NCBI GenBank assembly: GCA_002682825.1
Contig: NOKP01000040.1
Location: forward strand, 154,565 to 218,564
Reading direction: 5' to 3'
DNA from: Neonectria sp. B-13
Lineage: Eukaryota > Ascomycota > Sordariomycetes > Hypocreales > Nectriaceae
DNA: 64,000 nt
Part shown: positions 56,783 through 64,000 of the stretch, piece after piece
Numbering within the stretch: the stretch's first letter is position 1
Layout of the letters: each line of letters opens with the position of its first letter
Notes under the pieces: model-generated
What the model was told of the DNA's origin: nothing
The model's input: the letters and a program-made list of their open reading frames with translations, nothing else
The model's database searches: none
Translations under genes and position numbers: made by a program

Positions 56783-59326
56783 TCACTTTAGCTCAAATCG
56801 CTTCCTTCCCTGTTCGTCAAGCTCTAAAGGTACTACCGTCCTCTCATCTCCACTGGTAACTGTCCTGGTATCTCCAGAAGGTAACACTACCATGAGTGTC
56901 TTCCACAGTGCCTTGAAGCCGGAAGACTCGTCCCTCATCAGCTTAACGATAACCTCGACTTCTGTAGCGGTGTACGCGATCGTGTAGGAAGAAATCTTGT
57001 TGTTAGCCACTGCCGACATACCGTCGTCCTCGTACCACGTTGTCACATGCCACTTGTCTCCTCGGGATGCTCTCTGCGGTGGAAAAATCTCAACAGCCCT
57101 ATAGTCATCCAGAGGAAGATCTGCCACGTTCTCTTTTTCACCTGGTGAGAGAACTTGCACATCCCGTCCGACAGGAATAGCGGCTCCTACCTTACCAAGG
57201 ACCGGGATACCAGCTCCATGCCACTCAGCGTCTACATCGACCCATTGACCTGACTCGAGATATTGATATGGTGCGTTGAGGTTCAAGAAACCTTCATCAC
57301 CCTTTGCCTTAGGCAGATAGATCCTTCCCTTTGCAGCCCCAGGCTCGTACACGCCTCCGATAAGAAGAGAGTCACCTAGCCAGTATTGGGACTCTCCATC
57401 CATAATCTCTGTTGTCCAGACCTCTGGATCTGATTCGTAGCCCCATCCCGTCCACCGTTGAGGGGGCGTGGCGTTCTGGTGACTCTCCAGTGATAGAGAG
57501 TAGAGGTACGGAATGAGGGCATAGCGGCGCTTGATGGTCTTGCGTACTAAGTGCGTAATGGACGGATACATCCAGGGCTCAATGACATCGCCAACCGAGT
57601 TATCATCGCCAGTCTTGAAACAGTTGATGGCAAATCGGGGCGAGTAGATTCCCAGCTGAACCCATCGAAGCAATAGTTCCGGAGACGGCTGTTGGCCTTC
57701 AAAGCCACCAATATCATGGCCGTAACACTGCATGAGGCACATACCGGCTGTCAGCGATAACGCATTGGAGCCTTTCATGCTAGCCCAGCTCGTTGTGTTG
57801 TCGCCACTCCATGAGCTACAGGCATACCGCATTGTTCCTGCTGTAGCACTGCGGGTGAGGACAAAGGGGCGGATGTCAGGGTTGGTAGCAACGAGTGCGT
57901 CATGGGATGCTTTGCCATGCAGCTCAGTATGCACACTGCGCCCCCAGAAGCCAACCTGGGGCCGTTGCCTTAGACCGTCAGGGATTTTGATAGAAGGAAG
58001 ATCTAGCGCACACTCCCAGTCGTCGTCCGTGATGGTGTATTCGTTGTTGTCGTTCCAGATGCAGTCAATGCCTTGCTCTGCCAGCACTTTGACGCCTTCA
58101 TACCACCAGTTGAAGCCAGCAGCCGAGGTGAAATCAATATGGCCACCATCGTCGCTTTCGCCGCCTCCAGCACTCCACAGCTTCGTCACGGCCGGCTGGT
58201 TCGTATGAGGATCCGTAAACAAGCCTCCGGCGGTCTTTAACTTTTGGTACTCAGGGTGGCTACCGATAAGGTACGGCTTGACGTTGGCGATCAGCCTCAT
58301 GCCTAGCTTGTGGTACTCTTTGATCCAGCCCTCGGGATCAGGGAAACGGTGGCGGTTCCATGTAAAGACATTGCGGGTCTTGGGTGGCTGTTCAGCAACA
58401 GTATATCCAGACGACATCTGGTAAGCTGAGCAAGGAATGTCATGCTCTTTCATCTTGTGGGCTAGCTCCAGGAGCGCCTCACTGGCAGGCGGATCATCTA
58501 ACATGGAGTATTTCATGCCACCTGACAAGTAACCAAAAGCCCAGCGAGGAACAAGAAGCGGGTAGCCCGCTACGCCAGCGTAGGCTTGGACAATGTCCTT
58601 GAGTGTTTTGCCAACGATGATGTACTCCTCCAGACCTCCGTAGTCCTGGCGGTAGACCTTGTAGAAGCCCCACATGCCATCCATCTCGGAGCCGATGGAG
58701 TACTGACCTCTGCCATGACTAGTTGAGACCATGGCTACACAGCCTTCTGGAGTGGCGTTGATCAGTAGGGGGATGTTCTTGTAGAGAGGATCGGTTCGGT
58801 AGACATCATAGCCAAAGCTATCTGTGGCGGACAGTTCGAAGCGCCTGCCAGAAAGGTTCATTGGGGCTGCTTTCTCTCCCAGTCCCACGTGCAGTGTCCC
58901 TCGGTTATAGCGTGTGTAGTGTGCGACGCCATCCCCGTTGACAGTGTATGAACGATTTGGGACGTCTTGTAGGATGGGGGACTTTTGTCCGTCGAAGGTG
59001 ATTGAGAGCAGTGGTGTTTCTCCCGTATAGTTGACTTCGGCGATTACACCGCCGACATTGATCTTCGTACTTTTCTCAGAAGACGTGACCACGGGCTGAA
59101 CACCATCCAGCTTTGTCTCAGCATGAGGAATACTGGGGTGTGGTGGCTTGGGATGGGTTTCGGATGTGAAAGTCGTTCTGAAAACATTTGGACGAACAGT
59201 TTCAAATGAAAACTGAAATGGAAGAGCAGCGTCGACACAAGTGAGGCGGACTGCTGGCGTCACTTCATTGTCTGCCTGAGACGAAGTGGGGACCCAGGAG
59301 GAGGGGATACGTTCGCGTTGAGGCAT
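56783..59326 (-). CDS. GH31 family glycoside hydrolase (alpha-glucosidase type, intracellular)
   Basis: Intronless, 847 aa. No signal peptide (starts MPQRERIPSSW). Domain order: N-terminal beta-sandwich (1-250, with a galactose-mutarotase-like fold), (beta/alpha)8 barrel (about 255-640), C-terminal beta domains. The catalytic nucleophile is D426 in DCIWNDNNEYT (GH31 W-x-D-x-NE) and the acid/base D509 in SSWSGDNTTSW; GYLSGGMKYS and DIGGFEG also match family substrate-pocket segments. The WNDNNEY variant is usual in fungal cytosolic alpha-glucosidases; alpha-xylosidase activity cannot be excluded. It hydrolyses alpha-linked glucose from short oligosaccharides. Divergent from the ACS-family transporter, with 637 bp of shared promoter. 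Confidence 0.9.
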   Translation of the reverse strand: MPQRERIPSSWVPTSSQADNEVTPAVRLTCVDAALPFQFSFETVRPNVFRTTFTSETHPKPPHPSIPHAETKLDGVQPVVTSSEKSTKINVGGVIAEVNYTGETPLLSITFDGQKSPILQDVPNRSYTVNGDGVAHYTRYNRGTLHVGLGEKAAPMNLSGRRFELSATDSFGYDVYRTDPLYKNIPLLINATPEGCVAMVSTSHGRGQYSIGSEMDGMWGFYKVYRQDYGGLEEYIIVGKTLKDIVQAYAGVAGYPLLVPRWAFGYLSGGMKYSMLDDPPASEALLELAHKMKEHDIPCSAYQMSSGYTVAEQPPKTRNVFTWNRHRFPDPEGWIKEYHKLGMRLIANVKPYLIGSHPEYQKLKTAGGLFTDPHTNQPAVTKLWSAGGGESDDGGHIDFTSAAGFNWWYEGVKVLAEQGIDCIWNDNNEYTITDDDWECALDLPSIKIPDGLRQRPQVGFWGRSVHTELHGKASHDALVATNPDIRPFVLTRSATAGTMRYACSSWSGDNTTSWASMKGSNALSLTAGMCLMQCYGHDIGGFEGQQPSPELLLRWVQLGIYSPRFAINCFKTGDDNSVGDVIEPWMYPSITHLVRKTIKRRYALIPYLYSLSLESHQNATPPQRWTGWGYESDPEVWTTEIMDGESQYWLGDSLLIGGVYEPGAAKGRIYLPKAKGDEGFLNLNAPYQYLESGQWVDVDAEWHGAGIPVLGKVGAAIPVGRDVQVLSPGEKENVADLPLDDYRAVEIFPPQRASRGDKWHVTTWYEDDGMSAVANNKISSYTIAYTATEVEVIVKLMRDESSGFKALWKTLMVVLPSGDTRTVTSGDERTVVPLELDEQGRKRFELK

Positions 59327-59963
59327 CGTGGAATACTGCTAAGCTCACATGAAGCGATGCCTGACTTCCGAGTGCAATGAAGAAGACTTAAAGAGAGAAG
59401 TCGAGGGCTGTGGAGACGACGGAGGGGAATTTACCCTCCTTTTCAACTCAACGCGATCTTGACACCTGTGAGGAGAAAGTTGAGCTACAATTATGGGGAT
59501 ATGCACTGCATGTACCATTGGCCGTCTGGGATTTGTCCGAGGCCGGACACATGACGAAGAGCTGCCTCTGACGGAAACGTGGTATCGCTCTTTTGGTGTT
59601 ATCTCCGTAGGAGAAACAAAGTGGATTCGGAGAAATTTACCGAAGTCCGATCCCTGCTTACCGAGGACTCCTTGAGTTCAGCATCGTTACATCCCCACAA
59701 ACGAATGACTTGGAGAAAACTACCGAAGTCCGACTGTTCCCTTAGCGTCACTCCATGCTTTGACTCGCAATCTCCCCGCAGTTTGCCCCTGCTAGCAAGG
59801 TAAACCCCATGGGGACCCCGGCTCTAGTCACCAGACTACACCGGGAGGGCTTGCGTATATGTATCATGGACGATCTCCTTAGGAGTTCCGCCCAGAAATC
59901 AACAACTGCCACCTACATTGTTTGGGCCAATCTTAACATTGAAATCTCGCCCTTCTACTTAAC
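59327..59963. promoter_or_regulatory. Shared promoter of GH31 and MFS transporter
   Basis: Divergent starts 637 bp apart. Contains a 22-bp element repeated at 59629-59650 and 59712-59733. Confidence 0.6.
59629..59733. promoter_or_regulatory. Repeated element with TACCGAAGTCCGA core
   Basis: Two same-strand copies, 59629-59650 and 59712-59733, start to start 83 bp. Each has GGAGAAA then TACCGAAGTCCGA, with few mismatches in 22 bp. The CCGA-N2-CCGA half-sites are compatible with a Zn2Cys6 regulator. Confidence 0.5.
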
Positions 59964-61990
59964 ATGGCTCTGCCAGCAGAAGACAAGAACAACCCTGAGA
60001 CCCACCAGGTTGAAAATGCTGATTTGCCAGATATCGAGGCCCGCCCCCGGACTGGCATCGCCGGCGAAGACAAAGATGCCATAGAGCCTGCCCTCACTGA
60101 GGTCAAAGGCATGGATAAGGCCGCGCAGTTTCTCAAGGAGGCTGATCATCAAGTTGTCGTGACGAGATCCGAGAACCGCCGCGTGCTAAGGTTGATCGAC
60201 TGGAGAATCCTTCCCCTTCTCCTGTACGTTCAACGCATCTTCCAACTCTTAATTCGGCTGACCGAGATCCTCCAGTGTTGTGTACTGCTTGCAATCTCTC
60301 GACAAAAATACCCTGTCTTATGCTGGCGTCTTTGGCCTTATTGACGACGCTAAGTTGGTGGGAGACCAATTTTCCTGGCTTGGATCTATCGTCTACGTGG
60401 CACAGCTCGTCTTTCAGCCGCTGGTCGCTTATATCCTCGTCAAATTCCCGGTTGGAAAGTTCATTTCTTGCATGGTTCTTGCTTGGGGCGTGATTCTCTG
60501 CTGCATGACTGCTGCCCACAACTTTTCTGGTTTGCTGGTTGCGAGGCTTTTTCTTGGAGCCTTTGAGTCTGCTGTGGGTAGGTCACTTTGCTTCCCTTCA
60601 TCTGTGGCTCTATACACTGCAATCTCCCAATCGAAAGGCCACGACGTCGGCAGTGCTAACAAATCTCACCGACGACAGCCCCTACATTTGTTGCAATCGT
60701 TCAGATGTGGTACCGACGAAGAGAACAAACTCTACGAAATTCGTTCTGGTACGCTCAACTAGGTGTCGTGAACATTGTAAGTTCTTTTATGTGTCTCCTG
60801 TGGCCCGCATTTTGTGACATGTCTCTGACCTTGACCTACAGCTGGGAAGCCTGTTGTCCTACGGCCTAGGGCATATAGACTCAGTTGTTCTGCATTCTTA
60901 CCAAATAATTTTTCTATTCTGCGGCTGCCTTACACTCGCTTGGTCGGTAGTCATGTTGTAAGTCATCCCTCCGGCTCAGAAAGCGTTGCCCTGACCCAAA
61001 CTCCACTCGGCCTCAAGTTAGTAACCATCGTATAGTCTGCTAATGCCCGACTCGCCTATGACTGCCAAGTTCTTAAAGGGAGAAGACAAGCTTGTTGCTG
61101 TAGAGCGCCTCCGAATGAACCAGCAGGGCATTGGTTCTGGTGTCTGGAAATGGGATCATGTGAAAGAGTGTATGATTGATCCCAAAACCTGGCTGTGGTT
61201 CTCGACCATCTTTGTGATTTCGTGAGTTGTCGGTCGAAATCTATTCGTTACCCGAGCATGACTGACTTGTTTACTCGTATGCAGAATCCCTAGTGGCGGC
61301 ATCTCGACATTCGGCCCCTTAATCATCGAGTCCTTTGGTTTCGACCGATTCACGACGATTCTCTTCAACATGCCGTTCGGCGCTATTCAAATGGTTTCCA
61401 CCATTGGTGGCGCCTGGCTGTCCGACAAAATCAAGATGAAATCCCCTGTCCTAATGCTACTCTGCCTGGGTCCAATTGCGGGTTGTTCCATTCTTCTTGC
61501 TATCGGTCGCGAGCCGAGCGACCGCGCTCTTCTCCTCTTCGGGTACTATATCATCTCGATTTATCCGGGTATCACTCCATTAATCTACTCTTGGTCGGGT
61601 CAGAATACTGGTGGTGATACGAAGCGCAAGGTCACGACAGCCATGATCTTCATTGGCTCCAACGCCGGAAACATCATCGGCCCACACCTATTCCGCCCAG
61701 AAGAGAGTCCTCGGTACACTCGTGGCTTGACGGCCAATTTGGTTCTTTTTGTGGTGCTGGCAATCCTGTTTGCTTTTGGCACGCTGTTGATTAAGGCGCT
61801 GAACAAGAGGCATGCGCGCAAGCGCGTCGCTCTTGGTAAGACTGAACACCTTGTCGATCTTAGCATGGTGGACAACAGAGAGTTGGAGAACGATGACGAT
61901 GTTATCAATCAAGCCGAAGACCAGGCAGGAGAGAGGGGCTTCGAAGACCTGACTGATTTGAAGAACGAGGACTTCATTTACGTATACTAA
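59964..61990 (+). CDS. MFS transporter, anion:cation symporter (Dal5-like) family
   Basis: Six exons: 59964-60223, 60276-60577, 60679-60776, 60842-60957, 61036-61221 and 61285-61990 (introns 52, 101, 65, 78 and 63 bp), 555 aa. The N-terminal cytosolic tail is acidic. Then come RRVLRLIDWRILPLLL, LDKNTLSYAGVFGL (the ACS-family DKxxLxyA signature), ARLFLGAFESAV, WYRRREQTLRNSFWYA, FLLMPDSPMTAKFL, GFDRFTTILFNMPFGAI and GSNAGNIIGP. About 12 membrane segments and a basic then acidic C-tail. The family imports allantoate, vitamins, sugar acids, peptides or similar organic anions. Position divergent from GH31 suggests import of a sugar-related or co-regulated nutrient, unproven. Confidence 0.88.
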
Positions 61991-62727
61991 GTTCTTGTTT
62001 ATTCGCATTCTTTTATTGTATGAATACGGCGTCTTTGGAGTGTGATCTCCGGGTTTGTCATTGGCAAATCTATAGTAGATATGCTAACTCCATAACACCG
62101 TTGATCTGCTGAGAAATGAGAAGTGGCGCTGCAACAGCTTCCTCTTTTTAAAAGTAAGGTTATATGAGTAAACAATCGTGAATAGCCGCATCTGCTGCCA
62201 ATTGAGCAGCCCTGAGACCTGTAGTTGGAATTGGCGACCGTCTACTTGTGATTATCACTGATGATCGCCCCAAATCCAAGTAACTAGCAGGATTATTACC
62301 CCGCAGTACCGGCCCAGCGCTTTATCTCTTCCTTCCCATGCGACTAGACCCCCAAAGCGCCAAGAAACGCCTCGACACCTCTTTTGGGGGTGCTGTCGCG
62401 GCTGGATTTTTACGCCTGTCCGAGATAAGCTTAGGTGGCAATGAAGTGGGAGTCCATCCATGGTCATTTTATTCGCTCTGTCCTGAATAGCAAGCCCTTG
62501 CCCCATGTCGTCTCAAACCCCGCACGAGGCTTACCGCATCGTACGGTTGTACGACTTCCTTTGTTGCACCGCCTCATCACTACACCATCAGCATTGTATA
62601 CAAGAGACGACCCAGAGACAGACACCGAGCATCCGCAGAGGGCACGGAAACTCCTCCTACCGAACCTTGAGTCGCCATCGATGTCACAAGAAGTTGGGAT
62701 GGTTTGAGTCCGCTAGCATAGCCCAGA
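61991..62727. other. Intergenic region
   Basis: 740 bp between the transporter stop and the next regulator. Open frames here (62255-62506, 62435-62707) overlap each other and lack motifs. Probably terminator and promoter sequence. Confidence 0.4.
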
Positions 62728-64000
62728 ATGCTGGAAGAGGACGTAGCTGAAGACGCCTCCTCACCACGAGCGCGCAAGAAACGAATTCCGGTATCTATAT
62801 GCCCGCCTGCAGGGTGACAGACCCCTGCAGACCCTGATCACTTCTGTTTGATGACGGTGGCTGATTCTATAAACATCCAAAGAAAGCATGCGGCTCCTGT
62901 CGTCAAAGCAAGGTGAGTCCTAGAAAGGTTAACTGAGGAAAGCGTTTGACCACCAACAGGTCAAATGCGATGGACTACGGCCATGCTCACGGTAGATGGC
63001 CACTGCCCACTCTAAAATAGATAGTAATATTAACTGATCCCCTTGAAGATGTCGGACACTGCAGAAAGAATGCAACTTTATGGAGAGACCCAAAGATGCT
63101 ACTGAAACGTCAGTCTTGGCCCTGCACTAATTTGGTACTTCAGAACAAGTAGCTTACAGATGAATTGTCTAGGAAGATCGCAGCCCTCGAGAAAGAGATA
63201 GAGTTTCTCAAGGCCCATCTACCGACGAATGCTACTTCCTCCAGCCCAACGAATATGGCACACGCTGTGGCCCCGGGCATCTGGTCCCAGGTTGGAGAAT
63301 CATCTAGCGCAGGGTCTCCAACCACTTCCTTACTGCCAACAAGAACCCAGAAGCGGAAAATCTCTTGCTTCGAGACTGAGAGTCCGGAGACGCCGGACTT
63401 GTTGATAATGGGCCTGCTCAGTGCCGAAGAGGCGGAGGCCTACTTCAACGCCTTCTTCTCCGGCTGTGATCGCTACGTTCCAGTGTTCGACCCGAAGTAC
63501 GATTCAATGCAAAGCATTCGAAACAGAAGCAGCTTATTGTTCAGCACCGTCTGTTCTGTTGGATGCCGCGTATTAAACGGAACGGATTCTCCGCACTGGC
63601 GTGCACTCAGCTTCCACACTCAGCGCATGCTCAACGCTGCCATCACGACCCCGGCGAAGGCTTGTCTAGAATCTGTGCAGGCGATTCTTGTGCAAGCATG
63701 TTATGCGTCCGAGAGATCGCTTCTCATAGCCATCGCCACTCGTATGGCATTGGAACTTGGATTCCCCCAAGCTTACGACACGCTCAGCGCGCGATTTGTC
63801 TCGAGAGATGGACAATACAATGAGAAAGATCAAGAAGTGTCCGAGGATGATGCGATGCTGATGCGCAAGACGCGGACTTGGTTGCATCTGCTGGTCATGG
63901 GACATATTCTGCAGGTCGACGCTGGTGGATTGCCGACTTTTCGATTCCGAGGTGCCTCACGCAGGTGCAGAATCCTTCTGCAGAGTCCCTCTTCTACCGA
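62728..64000 (+). CDS. Zn(II)2Cys6 transcription factor, 3'-partial
   Basis: Predicted exons 62728-62790, 62883-62912, 62960-62991, 63049-63108 and 63173 to the window edge (introns 92, 47, 57 and 64 bp). Spliced, the N-terminus reads RKKRIPKACGSCRQSKVKC, then DGLRPCSRCRTLQKEC: zinc cluster C24-x2-C27-x6-C34-x5-C40-x2-C43-x6-C50, again split by introns. A Leu/Glu-rich linker (KIAALEKEIEFLKAHL) forms a dimerisation coiled coil. The long last exon enters a fungal_trans-like middle region (LLSAEEAEAYFNAFFSGCDRYVPVFDP, ATRMALELGFPQAY). It stays open to base 64000, so the C-terminus is outside. The first exon (MLEEDVAEDASS) is the least certain part. Confidence 0.8.

Noticed and set aside
57732..58208. 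158-codon plus-strand frame inside GH31
   Set aside because: Antisense shadow of the GH31 coding sequence.
62435..62750. Overlapping frames of 80-90 codons before the second Zn2Cys6 gene
   Set aside because: No motif, mutually overlapping, and their 3' ends overlap the better-supported first exon at 62728.

Overview
The window comes from a filamentous ascomycete (Pezizomycotina) genome. Genes have short GT-AG introns (47-101 bp) with CTAAC/CTGAC-type branch sites, two Zn(II)2Cys6 regulators and a HET-domain gene are present, and a ~38 kb AT-rich island is packed with repeats carrying C-to-T/G-to-A decay typical of repeat-induced point mutation (RIP).

Left arm (1-9.2 kb): a compact set of five genes that looks like an aromatic-compound catabolic cluster. 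It holds a TfdB/phenol-hydroxylase-type FAD monooxygenase (runs off the left edge), a fumarylacetoacetate-hydrolase-family enzyme, a carboxymuconolactone-decarboxylase/AhpD-fold protein, a DUF3500 protein and a DHA1-type MFS transporter. Hydroxylation, ring-product hydrolysis and transport fit together; the exact substrate is not readable from sequence.

Island (about 9.4-47.9 kb): a nested pile of mobile elements. The main component is RepA, a ~1.05 kb element present in about 20 copies and often inserted in itself. A second family, RepB (~1.03 kb), is almost unrelated at DNA level. Even so, both make 13-15 bp target duplications ending in TAT, both start TTA, both have the same layout (about 350 bp leader, 146-codon frame, about 250 bp tail), and the two deduced 146-residue proteins look distantly homologous. 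I do not recognise them; this is the best candidate for an undescribed system. Underneath lie RIP-wrecked Ty1/copia and Ty3/gypsy (chromodomain) retrotransposons, both on the minus strand. A complete, nearly unmutated 705-bp TRIM-like LTR element sits in the gypsy LTR. One intact gene, a HET-domain protein (24.0-26.2 kb), survives inside the island with normal base composition.

Right arm (48.9-64 kb): a secreted GH16 glucanase-type enzyme whose stop codon lies about 10 bp from a retrotransposon LTR, a class I methyltransferase, a Zn2Cys6 regulator, a cytosolic GH31 alpha-glucosidase-type enzyme divergent from a Dal5-like (ACS) transporter, and the start of a second Zn2Cys6 regulator that runs off the right edge. 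GH31 and the transporter share a promoter with a repeated motif and may be co-regulated.
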